DNA of 64,000 nt, from assembly GCA_022749755.1 (NCBI GenBank), contig CM040441.1, forward strand, positions 15,253,475 to 15,317,474, read 5' to 3'. Below the pieces are notes generated by a model that saw only the letters and a program-made list of their open reading frames with translations, was not told the DNA's origin and searched no databases. Below, in pieces: positions 1 to 10,898 of the stretch (its first letter is position 1; each line of letters starts with the position of its first letter). Origin of the DNA: Azadirachta indica. Its lineage: Eukaryota; Streptophyta; Magnoliopsida; Sapindales; Meliaceae. Made by a program: the position numbers and the translations under genes.

Positions 1-208
1 TAAATTCACGTACAGTAACAGATCAAGAGCAAGAACAAAACAAAGAGGCGGTGACACTGATGAAAAAGGAGACCCGTTTTCGGAAGTTGGATGAGAAATA
101 TCATTATTAAGATAGGAGCCACGTTAATAAGGTTGAACGATTAAGAGGAAGGCACGTAGACAGAAGAAGAAGGTAAAGTGAAACTTTGAAAGGGTAAGAA
201 TTGGGAGA

Positions 209-216
209 GAATATAC
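209..216 (+). promoter_or_regulatory. P1BS-like (PHR1-binding) box upstream of PHT1
   Basis: The octamer GAATATAC matches the P1BS consensus GNATATNC, which PHR1-type MYB-coiled-coil factors bind to activate phosphate-starvation genes. It lies about 290 bp upstream of the end of the presumed first (untranslated) exon of the PHT1 transporter gene. The motif is short and will also occur by chance, so the support comes from its position in front of a phosphate transporter. Confidence 0.5.
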
Positions 217-502
217 CAGGTAAACAGAAAAAGATTCTGCAAAATCACGAGAGTAAATAGCGAAAAATAGAGGGGAGGGTCCTTTGCAGATAAATACGGA
301 GCCAAACTGCCTACTCTTTCCCTCCAACCCAATTAGTCTCTCTCTCTTCTGCGTCTCTCTGTGTTCTATGAAAACACTTGCATCTTCTTAAAACATACAT
401 ATTTATTTCTAACGCAAAACCACCGTAACATAACGTGTTTCTCCTTGTACGCTCTTTCTCTCTTAGGGTGATCATTCACGTTGCCGATATTAATTAATTC
501 AG

Positions 503-1478
503 GTACGTACGTACGTGCAGTTTTCTGTCCTCTGTTTTTTATCTTTGTTTCTTTCCTTTTTTCTTTTCTTCTTTTTAATATCTTTAACAGGGATTTATTT
601 CTATAAGAGATGTTATGACTGAAACATATATTCTTGAATTTGAAAGAGATCGTGGATACAAAGCTCTAAAACAAACTGAAATAAGTTATTAGATTCCGTT
701 TGCTATGGCCTTGAACTGAGTTTCATATCCGATTATCAACGTTAATAAATTTTGCATTTTTAACTGATAGAGACACTTTATACCAGTTATATACGTAGAG
801 ATCTCAATTCTTTTCTTTGCATCAGTTGTTATACAAAACGTACATGTTACATGGGTTTGAATCAGCATCGATCTGGTCTGTTAACTCACTCTTCTTGCAC
901 CAAACAGTACAATTTGGTTCCATCTTTTGTTTCCTTCATTTACTGTTACCCATCAGCCTTCCATCTCGTATTATATATATTATTTTTTGTTTGGATTAGA
1001 GACTAACTGCCGTTCACATATGCTATTCCCACGTTTAGTTAAGCTTAATCAAAATTAAATTGCTCTGGGAAATCTTAGATTTTCAACCTCTTATTATATC
1101 TTATAACAAAGTTTTTGTATTTATTATTGGGTGATTATTATTTTAGTTGCACTTTATTGACCCATGACTTGCTCTAGCGCTTAGTCGTTTTCAGTATTTG
1201 TCATCATCCGTTTCCTTTGTCAATGACTAAATGGTCCCATAGCCTTGGAAACTACTTTTTTCACATTTATGTGGAAAAACTTGCTCTCATTTTTTTGTCT
1301 TCTTCTCGCATGATCTGTTCAAATTTTGTTGGTTGTACTATTCACATATCACAAGTGTCAGAGTTAAACTCGGCTGAGTCAACCATTGACTCGTCTCGAG
1401 TTAATTATTTCTGAAATAAGAATTCTAGTTTCCTTTTTTATGATATAATAATACTTGAACCTTTTCATAATTTTGCAG
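503..1478 (+). other. PHT1: 5'UTR intron of the PHT1 gene
   Basis: A consensus donor (CAG|GTACGT, GT at 503-504) and a consensus acceptor (TTTTGCAG ending at 1478) frame a 976 bp T-rich segment that ends 24 bp before the transporter ATG. Introns just upstream of the start codon are common in plant PHT1 genes. The 5' leader would be roughly 300-502 plus 1479-1502. The intron has no transcript support here and is inferred from splice consensus and base composition. Confidence 0.65.
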
Positions 1479-1502
1479 GGAAGCTTGTGACAAGAGCTAC
1501 TG

Positions 1503-3068
1503 ATGGCAAATGAGCAATTCCAAGTGCTTAATAAACTTGACGTTGCTAAGACACAGTGGTACCATTTCACAGCAATTGTGATTGCTGGCATGGGATTTTT
1601 CACTGATGCATATGATCTCTTTTGCATATCCCTTGTCACCAAATTGCTCGGTCGCATTTACTACCATAAGGAAGGTTCTGATTCTCCTGGTTCTCTGCCT
1701 TCAAACGTAGCTGCAGCTGTTAATGGTGTTGCATTCTGTGGCACTCTTTCAGGCCAGCTCTTTTTTGGCTGGCTTGGTGACAAAATGGGTCGAAAACGCG
1801 TCTATGGCATGACCCTTATGCTCATGGTCATTTGCTCAATTGCTTCTGGCCTTTCCTTTGGCAGCAGCCCTAAATCTGTTATGGCTACACTTTGCTTCTT
1901 TCGCTTCTGGTTAGGCTTTGGGATTGGTGGTGATTATCCACTCTCTGCTACAATCATGTCTGAGTATGCCAACAAGAAGACTCGCGGGGCTTTCATTGCT
2001 GCTGTTTTCGCGATGCAAGGTTTTGGGATTTTGGCTGGTGGCATGGTAGCAATTCTAGTTTCTGCTGCTTTTAAGGCCAAGTACCCTGCCCCAATTTATG
2101 CTGTGGATCCAGTTGGGTCAACCGTGCCGGAAGCTGATTACGTTTGGCGTATAATTTTGATGTTTGGTGCACTTCCAGCTCTACTGACTTACTACTGGCG
2201 TATGAAGATGCCTGAGACTGCTCGTTACACTGCTTTGGTTGCCAAGAATGCAAAACAGGCTGCCGCCGATATGTCAAAAGTTCTTCAGGTGGAACTGGAA
2301 GCAGAACAGGAGAAAGTTGAGCAGATTTGTAAAGAGAAAGGGAACGATTTTGGTCTGTTCAGCTCGCAGTTTCTTCGTCGCCATGGACTTCACTTGCTGG
2401 GAACCACTAGCACTTGGTTCTTGTTGGATATAGCATTCTACAGTCAGAATCTATTCCAAAAGGATATTTTCTCTGCAATTGGTTGGATTCCTAAGGCAAA
2501 AACCATGAATGCCCTCGATGAAGTTTATAGAATTTCTAGAGCACAAACTCTGATTGCTCTTTGCAGTACTGTTCCTGGTTATTGGTTCACTGTGGCCTTT
2601 ATTGATAGAATCGGAAGGTTTGCCATTCAAGTGATGGGTTTCTTCTTCATGACAGTTTTCATGTTTGCCTTAGCCATTCCTTACCATCACTGGACTCTAC
2701 CGCATAATCGAATTGGGTTTGTTGTCCTCTACTCTCTTACCTTCTTCTTCGCAAACTTTGGTCCAAATGCCACGACATTTGTTGTCCCTGCTGAGATTTT
2801 CCCAGCAAGGTTAAGGTCAACTTGCCACGGTATATCAGCTGCATCCGGGAAAGCTGGGGCTATTGTAGGTGCATTCGGATTTCTGTACTTAGCAAACGGC
2901 ATAGGAGTGAAAAAGACACTCATAATTCTAGGTGTGATCAACTTGTTAGGAATGTTGTTTACATTCTTGGTTCCTGAATCAAAGGGAAAATCATTAGAGG
3001 AAATGTCACGCGAAGGTGAAGAAGAGAAAGTAACAACAACAACAGAACTTCGAACAATTCCAGTTTAA
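1503..3068 (+). CDS. PHT1: PHT1-family high-affinity inorganic phosphate:H+ symporter
   Basis: This is a single-exon gene of 521 codons encoding a plasma-membrane major facilitator that takes up H2PO4- with protons. About twelve hydrophobic helices are visible, split by a long hydrophilic central loop (about residues 230-290), as is normal for PHT1. The PHT1 signature [13 protein letters not shown] is at residues 142-154, the MFS loop motif GDKMGRK at 92-98, and the C-terminal [16 protein letters not shown] tail is present. The length matches the family (520-540 residues). The start ATG follows the acceptor of a 5'UTR intron, and the N-terminus ([20 protein letters not shown]) is typical. It is probably a PHT1;4/PHT1;7-like member, but the exact paralogue cannot be decided from one sequence. 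A PHR1-type box upstream suggests induction by phosphate starvation. Confidence 0.96.
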   Translation: MANEQFQVLNKLDVAKTQWYHFTAIVIAGMGFFTDAYDLFCISLVTKLLGRIYYHKEGSDSPGSLPSNVAAAVNGVAFCGTLSGQLFFGWLGDKMGRKRVYGMTLMLMVICSIASGLSFGSSPKSVMATLCFFRFWLGFGIGGDYPLSATIMSEYANKKTRGAFIAAVFAMQGFGILAGGMVAILVSAAFKAKYPAPIYAVDPVGSTVPEADYVWRIILMFGALPALLTYYWRMKMPETARYTALVAKNAKQAAADMSKVLQVELEAEQEKVEQICKEKGNDFGLFSSQFLRRHGLHLLGTTSTWFLLDIAFYSQNLFQKDIFSAIGWIPKAKTMNALDEVYRISRAQTLIALCSTVPGYWFTVAFIDRIGRFAIQVMGFFFMTVFMFALAIPYHHWTLPHNRIGFVVLYSLTFFFANFGPNATTFVVPAEIFPARLRSTCHGISAASGKAGAIVGAFGFLYLANGIGVKKTLIILGVINLLGMLFTFLVPESKGKSLEEMSREGEEEKVTTTTELRTIPV

Positions 3069-5614
3069 TTAGGCCTTGTGTTTTGTCTGGTATAATGTTG
3101 GAGGATTGGTGGAAGTTGCATAGCCCTAGTATGTTTGTGTTCCTGGGGAGCCTATTATGATGAAATTAGCTCTTAGGATGCCAATATCTCTTTCCGCTTT
3201 TTCCACTATTTCTAATCTTTCTTCTAAGTCCAAGCTATGATGCTGCCTTAAGTTAAATTTTCAATTTGCAATAGAAAGTAAATGGAGAAACGTGTTTATA
3301 TGTTACCTTTTTCCGTAACACTGTCGGTAATTTTTGCATTTAGTATTTTAACTTGTTTACTACGAGATTACACAACAGAGCATGTGATATTAATTGCTTT
3401 CCTCGTGTCCCCGCCCTGTTAAAGATTTTGCATGTTTTTGATATCTCATTGGACTACAAATGAATGATTATTAGGCGATGAAAATTGAATCGAAATTGAG
3501 ATTGGATGGGTCCGTCCATTGATGGAAGTTTGCAAGGACTTTAATATTCGCTTCCATAGTTGCTCCAAATAACTTAAAGCGCAATAGTAATGCTGACACC
3601 CAAATAAGAAGAGGAGAAGATTGTAATTGAAGTATGTAATAGGACTCTTATCTCCATTGTGTGATTGAAGAACTTGGACATGTGATTACTAAGAAGTTAA
3701 AAACTGAGGGGACACGGTTGAATTAGACTAGCTACCCTACAGTATTTGTAAAGAATCTTGTTGATAAACATATTAATTGCAGGCAAAGACAAGCCCCTTC
3801 ACGACAATATAGTCATTAAAGATTATGGTGATTGACTTAATCGGGCCCTTGTGCTGTTTAAGGAACAAGATTGCTCAACTAGTCCTTACATCAAAGAGGA
3901 AAAAGGAGTTCATGGTGTGTATCTATCATCGAAAAATATCTTGGAAATATGCATGATAAGTTGTTGTTGCTTCAACTTCATGGCATTATTTTTGCATACA
4001 GTTCCGAAATTGATTCGACCTAAATTAATTTGGTCCAGTCTTTTGCTTGTTCAATCGGTTTAGCAATAGCTATTCATGACGTGTGAATTTTGCTAAACCA
4101 TTATTTTAGGTCTAACACATCGTATTGATGCGGCACCAAACGAGTAACTAATTTAAGAAAAAACAAATCCCAACGCGAATTTGTGACGGATTGAATTGGT
4201 ATGTATAATTAATACTGAAATAGGCTAACTAGCCAAAACTCAATTCCACATCGGTTCGTGACAAATACGATTTATAATTTTATTGCCTTTATTAGTGTGA
4301 ATGCAATATAATCTATGTCAAATCATCGTAATTCTTAAATTTTCACTTTCACGGTAAAAGTTTATATAAAGTTACCGTTTAAGAGGATAAGAGTCATTCT
4401 TGTCTAAATTCAAAATATGTTAGGAAGTACATCATCGTCTAATTATATTCAAGGTCAACTTCATTTATGTTAGGATTCTCCAAATCATTTCTTTCCGACT
4501 ATAGTAATGAATTTAACCAAAGTCACGTGGCACAATACAACTAAGAAAACCATTCTCAACTGAATTTTGAGAAATTTATGAATATATAGAAGCCATAGAA
4601 ACTAAAAGCAAAGTTTGAAAATTATAGTTTTCCTTGTTATGTTGCAAAATTACTAATGAAGATACTTTTGTGAGTTAAAAACACTGTCTAATACGATTTT
4701 ATTTTCTTTATTACCCAAATTTAGTGTGAATTCATTGTTAATTTGAGCATGGAAAGATAATCTCTGGTAATATTTCGACACTTTTAATTTATATTAATGG
4801 TGTAAACAATCCAGTAAGCAAATACTAAAAGAACACACATGGTAAACTCAACCAAAGCCTAGGTGATCTTTATAGTACTGACCAGAACAAATAAACCAGT
4901 ACCAGCTCAAAATCAACAAATTTATGTGTTGATGCAAACAAGCCAAATTAGGTATTCAACAATCTTAAGAGTTAACAGTGTCTTTTATCTTAGTGCTCTC
5001 AAAATATTTTTGTTAATTTTAAAAACCTAATTTCATCTCATAATAATCGACTTAAAATATAAAATTTTTAAAAAACATAACCGATAAGCCTCAACGGCCT
5101 GTTGCTCCATGGGCTTAATTCTCCCTGGTTCAGCAAATGATATGATTGGTTCTGTTGTAACATGCCCATGGGCCTGAAAATCAGGTTCCAGGTTTTCATG
5201 TGTTCATGTCATGTGCTTGGATGAGAAAAGAATCCAAAGAAACAAATTTTTACAGAATCTCCGCAAACTAAACAAAATTATTGAAACAAATTGACAAAGG
5301 TAAAGGTAGTTAAACATCACATCCCAGTGAATGGCAATGGCCCATCTTGAAGTCTACAAGATTAAAATGGTCCCAAACTTGTCTTGCAATGACACCAACA
5401 GAAAAGCTAATCCATGTTAACATGCCTTTCTTTGCACCCCAACTTGAAAGCTTTTCAGTTCCCTTTCACGTATTCAGTGTGTCACTGCCAATAACATTAT
5501 TGTAATGCATGCATGGCCTATATATAATAAAAGTAAAAGCTTGACGTATCTGATTATTTTACGAATTAATCAATTACAAACTCAGAGAGCGAGAGAAGAG
5601 TATAAAAGGAAAAC
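3069..5614. other. Intergenic region, 3' of PHT1
   Basis: The first few hundred bases presumably hold the PHT1 3'UTR. The rest is AT-rich with only short, non-conserved open frames. Two weakly similar AT-rich stretches (around 4267 and 4692) share the words ACGATTT and TTAGTGTGAAT, perhaps old repeat debris. No gene or RNA is recognised. Confidence 0.5.
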
Positions 5615-5791
5615 AATATTAAAACATCTTTCAATTAGAGATGGCAAATAGGTCGAATTAGTATAGATAGCAAACAGTGCAGGCAGGGCCCTATCGAATG
5701 GTTGGACCGGATTGGGTTGAGGTTTCAAGCCCATGGGCTAGGCACGGAACAAGTTGTGTCGGCCTACGGACTCGAACGATACTAAAACCAT
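5615..5791 (+). repeat. Duplicated left end of a hAT-type element
   Basis: The junction word TCTTTCAATTAGAGATGGCAA occurs here at about 5628-5648. It is repeated in slightly diverged form (TCTTCCAATTAGAGGTGGCA) about 163 bp further on, at 5791-5810. The repeat includes the preceding host-like bases (ATACTAAAACCAT versus ATATTAAAACAT). The segment therefore looks like an extra, tandemly duplicated copy of flank plus terminal inverted repeat, with no right end of its own. Confidence 0.6.
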
Positions 5792-5799
5792 CTTCCAAT

Positions 5800-6900
5800 T
5801 AGAGGTGGCAAAAGGGTTAGGCCAGGCTAGGCCACGACATGGACACGTGATGGGTCATGCTTGCCAGTGGATTCGTGGGCCCGACAAGCTGAACTATTTG
5901 CCTTCAATATTTCAAAAAAATCTTTACAACATTAAGATTCAAACTAAAGACCTTAAAAGTTAAATCACTACTTTACCAATACGCCAATTACGTTTACTTA
6001 TCAAAATGTTTAAATCAAATATATTTAAAAAATAAATATTTAATTTATATTTTTAAATTGTTATTATTGATACAAAATAATTGTATAATATAATCGTAAT
6101 TTTATCTTTAACCATTATTTAAATATAATTTTATTACCATTATTTTTTTGTAATTGTTTAAAGGAACAATAATTATATTTTAACATCATAATTTTTTATT
6201 TATAATAAGATAAATTTGATTAGAAATATAATAATTTTCTTTTGATTCAAATTTTGAAATTGAAATTTACTATTAAAATCTAAAATTTGTTTTGATTTAT
6301 AAATTTGACTTAGACTATTTATATATTGATATGATTATAATGATTCATTATTAATATATTAAATTATTATATTTTAATTGTGATTATTAATAAAATAATA
6401 TTTATACAAATTATTAAATATGATTGACATCATATTATATATTTCTCATTCTATATGTTAGTATGAATGTTTAAAACTTTTGGTTAAATCATGATCTACT
6501 TTAAATTATAAAACTATTCTAAATCAATAAATAATTTAAAATTATTTTTAAATAATTATTAAAAATAAAATTATTGTTAAATTATTATTAAAAATAAAAT
6601 TATTGTTAAATTATTATTAATGATGATAATAATAATAATTATTATTATTATTAAATTTAAATGGTCTTAAATTATAAATTTTATTTTTATTAATATATTA
6701 ATCTTAAATAATATTTGTAATAATATAAATTAAATATATACTTATATAGTTAAATATTATTCCTTTTTTGAACAATGTAATTGCATTTCTCTCTTCTAAG
6801 TCTCATGTTCAAACCCTGAAAAAGTAAATTTTTATTTATTTAACGAAGTCAAACCTTGGTTAAGTAGACCCCGGACCTGCCTCGCCGTTTGCCGCCTCTA
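5800..6900. mobile_element. Non-autonomous hAT-type transposon, 1.1 kb
   Basis: The left end TAGAGGTGGCAAAAGGG and the inverted right end (reverse complement TAGAGGCGGCAAACGG) form about 16 bp terminal inverted repeats of the plant hAT type. The flanks carry an 8 bp target duplication with one mismatch: CTTCCAAT at 5792-5799 and CATCCAAT at 6901-6908. The interior is extremely AT-rich (6000-6790) and encodes no transposase, so movement would need a helper in trans. Confidence 0.75.
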
Positions 6901-6908
6901 CATCCAAT

Positions 6909-9778
6909 ATTATTATTATACCATTTATTAAATGGGATAATAAATATTTGGACTCAGAGATTCCTTTTATATACATTGTGGTCGAACGTAATTTCAGGTT
7001 GTCTATCATATTATAATGTTTTGGGTTTACATTTAAGAAATTAAAGTTTTGGAACTTGTGTCCGTGGTATTAGGCTTGAGTTGAGCCACTGTAAAAGAAA
7101 TAGTCTCATGTTTTTGGATTATTACGTGTAGAGAATCTGGTTGTGCTTAATAAATTTGGGTTGGGACAATCATTAATTGTAACTTTCAATGAAGCTGATG
7201 ATATACACGTGTCTCTTGAAAATTTTAATATTAATCAATATCATTTATTAATAATAATAGTAATTGTTAACAAACAAACTTAACCAAAAAGTCCACAACC
7301 AACGGCCCACTTACGAGGATAATGACAACCTCTAACACTCCCAGTTTCAACAATACTAGTACTCTGGTACTCGAGTAGTCTAACACTACTGCAGATAGTC
7401 AAATCCTGCTCCTTCTCAAGTAAGTGGCCGCTTGAAAATTTGTGTCGTTTGGTTATGACTTACGAGGAGGAGAGGAGAACAACATTTGAAGGATTAAAAA
7501 ATAAATAAATTATTTTACTTTGGAAAAAAAAAAAAAAAAGGCTCAACTTTTGAGTTATTCAGGCTACGATTTTTTTTTTCTAAAAAAAAATTAAATCATC
7601 TAAAAATATTTTTCATATTAATTTATTTAAAAAAAATTTAGTTTTGAAAGATTTACTGTAAAAATTGTTTTGAAAATTCTAAAGTCAGTACTAGCACGGG
7701 AAGCAGAACTCCAACAGGGGCCCCAGTGAATATATAGTTGCCATGTATTAGTAGGTGCCGGAGTACTATTACTACTAGTGTGTCAAGTTTGTAGTAGCAC
7801 GTAAAAAACACTACCTGACCACGGCACGCATTTTCGGAGCCAATTGATAATGACCCAATTCCTTTTCCTCGCTTCTATCTCATTTTACGATACTGACGCT
7901 CTCCTTCTTACTAGACAGTTACTACCGTCAAACTTTAATCAACCAAATTTTGTCTATATCAAATTGGATGGAATTGGCCACGTAGGCTACCCTCACATAA
8001 TTGACAAGGATTAATTTTAATATCTTATTATCTATTTTTTAAATTGCCAAATTTTGAAGTGTATGTGGTGAGAAGTCACTAGCATTAGTCGAGCATAGTG
8101 TATTATTTTTCTTTATAAAAAAAATTTTAGAAAAAACTGCTTGCCCAACTTTATCCTTTTCTTCTTCTTGTTTTTTTTCTTTTTTACATATTTAACCTGT
8201 CTTTGTTGACGTCCGAATTCTGATCAATCTCGGAATCTCAGGCTTTTCTTTTCCCATGCCAGCTTCCCAACAGCAGAATTATTATAAAATAGAAAATGAA
8301 AAACAATTAGTTCTCATAAATTACTCAAATATGTATTTTATATATTTATAAATATATATAATATATACAAGTGGGTCTGTTTTTATAGTCTTTGACACTT
8401 GGACTTGGAATCACTACGCAACATGAATCATCAAACCTGCCGAACTCGTGTAAATGTTGAATAAACATTTATTTGATGTAGATGACCATTGAGAGATTGA
8501 ATTTTGGGTCAACCAGGGTCTCAAACCGCCCCCGGAGGAGTACTGGACTGCATGCATGATTTCGTTATAACTTTTTTTTTTTTTTAATATGACTTTCAAT
8601 TATTCTTAAATCGTGTACACGTATTATTAAATTTTAATTTTATTTTAGTTCCACAAAAAATTTGTTCGTACGGAATCATCCGCGTACATTTTATTTTATT
8701 TTATTTTTCTTTTGCCTTATTTTATTTGAAAAAGGGGAATCAAATATAACTACGGAAACGTACGAATGGGAATCCTATGATACATTGAAGATAGCCAGCG
8801 CAACACCTAGGGGTCAATCTTGTCTTTTCGAATTATCATGACGTGTCGAATCAATTATTCAGCTAACAGAGAGACTGAGAGCAAAGCCATATCTCTATAA
8901 CTGCTCCTGCTGCCCTGCCCCTGCTGCCCTGCTGCATAATAAGCCATTGTTAATAAAGCTTAACGGTGAAGATGAGGGCCCACGCTTTCTAAGAACGCCA
9001 CGTTTCTTAATTCCAACGCAAGGAACAACAGCATATCAATTTCAACTGATGTTGATTGTATTAATTGTCTTCATATTCTTCTTTTCTTATTATTACTAAT
9101 AAAAAAAAGAATGGAAATACCGCGATTAACGTAAAAACATGGCTACAATGCAGTTAAAAAAGGGTGTTCCATGTGTAGGTTATTCCAATGGACACTTTAT
9201 TCAACCGAATATCTTGTGTGGTGCCTAATGTGCTTCGCAGGCAGACACTCCACTCTCCAGTCACCACAGTGGCCCAGGTAGGCACAATGTAATTAACTAA
9301 ATAAAATAATATTTTTAGGGATAAGATCAGGAAGATTGCTTCTAATCAAACATGGAGGAATGATAATCAACAACAGCAAGAAGATTCGTAAAGATAAATC
9401 AGCTTAATAATTATCGGAAACCCCGAATTTTTCTTAATTAATATCTTCATACATAACATGAAGATGAGTCTCTTCAACGCCGAAGAAAAAACTCATCAGA
9501 GAAAAAGGGGAAGACAAAAAATTTAAAAAAAAAAAAAAAAAAACACGCTGCAACGGCGAAAGTATATATCAGCTATAACCCTTGCTTTACAGACACTCTT
9601 TTCCTTCACACTCTGTCAAGCGTGGAAAAACTGGCTTTTACATAAAATACCGATCTCCCTCTCCATATATTTACACTAGCATACCAAACATCTATACAAA
9701 ATCATAGGCATCCGCATAGCCATAATATTATTTATCCGATGATTCATTCATAAATGATTCATCAAGTAGTTAGAGTCT
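6909..9778. other. Intergenic region between hAT element and PPCK
   Basis: The region is AT-rich with homopolymer A/T runs (7515-7660, 9520-9542). A small GC-rich CTGCTGCCCTGCC-type minisatellite lies at 8904-8935. It includes the likely 3'UTR of PPCK just above 9700. No gene is recognised. Confidence 0.5.
8904..8935. repeat. Short CCTGCTGCCCTG minisatellite
   Basis: The words CCTGCTGCC and CCTGCTGC recur without interruption in about 32 bp. It stands out as GC-rich in an AT-rich intergenic region. No function is suggested. Confidence 0.6.
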
Positions 9779-10798
9779 TCAAGTTAGATCTGCCACTGCT
9801 CCGCTTGTTATCCATGGGTGCCCTGCATCAACATAAAAGCAAACTTATCAGCAATGAAGGAAATGCAAGGCTTCAGGTTTTTTTTTTTTTTTCAAAAAAC
9901 AAAATAATTGAAGCAGCAATTAACGATTAAAATCTTGCTAACAAACCTCCTAACCAAACGGCTTTGTCTGATTAAATCAAATATATGAAATGAAATTTGT
10001 CTACTTACTCAGAACCTGTTCTGCCGAGAATCTTCTGGAAACATCCTTGCAAAGCATTCTTCTAAGCAAATCCTTAGCCATAGGGGAAACCGAGTGAAAC
10101 ACTCGAGTCGGAAACCTGAGATTCCCTCTCAGAACCGCCTCAAAAATTTCCGTAACCGTCTCCCCGTAAAACGGAGGAAATCCAGCTAACATTATGTACA
10201 GAATGACGCCAGCACTCCACACATCCACCTTCTCGCTATACTCTCTCCCGGCCAACACCTCCGGCGCCACGTAGTATGGCGTCCCCACCACTCCTCTCAT
10301 CATCTCACCGCTCTCCTCGTTAAGAAAATCGGCCGAGCCGAAATCGGAAATTTTGATAATGTTTTCGGATGAGAACAGTATATTGTCTGGTTTCAGATCG
10401 CGATGAACGATGCCTAACTTGTGCATGTGAGAAATTGCTTGGAAAACTTGCGTGATGATGGATTTTGATTCTGATTCCGAGAGAGTGCCTTTGCTGATTA
10501 TCCGGTGATACAGATCTTGCGAATCGCAGAGCTCCAGGACAATGTGAAGATGAGATTCATCCTCATAAATGGAGAAGATTTGAGTGATGTGAATGTGAGG
10601 AGTGAGGAACTGGAGAATTTTGGGCTCCGTTACGATGCATTGAGCATCGAGGGTATCGCCGGAGATTAGACGCTTGTCGATGGATTTGACGGCGAAGGAA
10701 TCGCCGGAGATGCGAGAGGTGCACCTGAAAACGGTGCCGAATCGTCCCCGGCCGATCTCTTCGCAAACTTGGTAGTCTCTGTTCAACGCTTCAGTCAT
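9779..10798 (-). CDS. PPCK: Phosphoenolpyruvate carboxylase kinase (PPCK)
   Basis: This is a minimal Ser/Thr kinase that phosphorylates the N-terminal serine of PEP carboxylase and relieves malate inhibition. It has two exons (complement 10009-10798 and 9822-9779). The 186 bp intron is near the 3' end, the conserved position for PPCK genes. The product is 277 residues with almost nothing outside the kinase domain. It shows the glycine loop GRGRFG (16-21), the AVK lysine (38), HRDLKPDN (132-139), DFG (152-154), APE (178-180) and a C-terminus ending HPWITSGAVADLT. It lacks the autoinhibitory and EF-hand regions of calcium-dependent kinases, to which it is related. An in-frame ATG at 10843 would add 15 residues. 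I chose 10798 because MTEALNRDYQ fits family N-termini. Activity of this family is set mainly by synthesis, and a PHR1-type box lies about 93 bp upstream. Confidence 0.95.
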
Positions 10799-10890
10799 GA
10801 GAGCCTTGTTTTGGTGATGTGGTTTGTGATTTGCAAAATACAAGGTTTGTGTTTTTAATAAGCCTAAGATGGTTTAAAGAATGTTTTGGG

Positions 10891-10898
10891 GAATATTC
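10891..10898. promoter_or_regulatory. P1BS-like box in the PPCK promoter
   Basis: GAATATTC is a perfect palindromic match to GNATATNC, the PHR1 binding site. It is centred about 97 bp upstream of the chosen PPCK start codon. Arabidopsis PPCK genes are known to respond to phosphate starvation, which supports relevance. It could lie close to or inside the 5' leader. Confidence 0.5.

Noticed and set aside
124..332. Two overlapping minus-strand open frames of 63-67 codons
   Set aside because: They lie in the PHT1 promoter, overlap each other in different frames, and have no recognisable protein features.
6797..6830. B-box-like word GTTCAAACCC suggesting a tRNA or SINE
   Set aside because: No A box, cloverleaf or acceptor stem could be found. 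The word lies inside the right part of the hAT element.
10001..10843. Reading PPCK as a one-exon calcium-dependent kinase of 280 codons
   Set aside because: The apparent stop lies just inside a GTAAGT donor. Splicing to 9822 restores the conserved HPW ending, and there are no EF hands.
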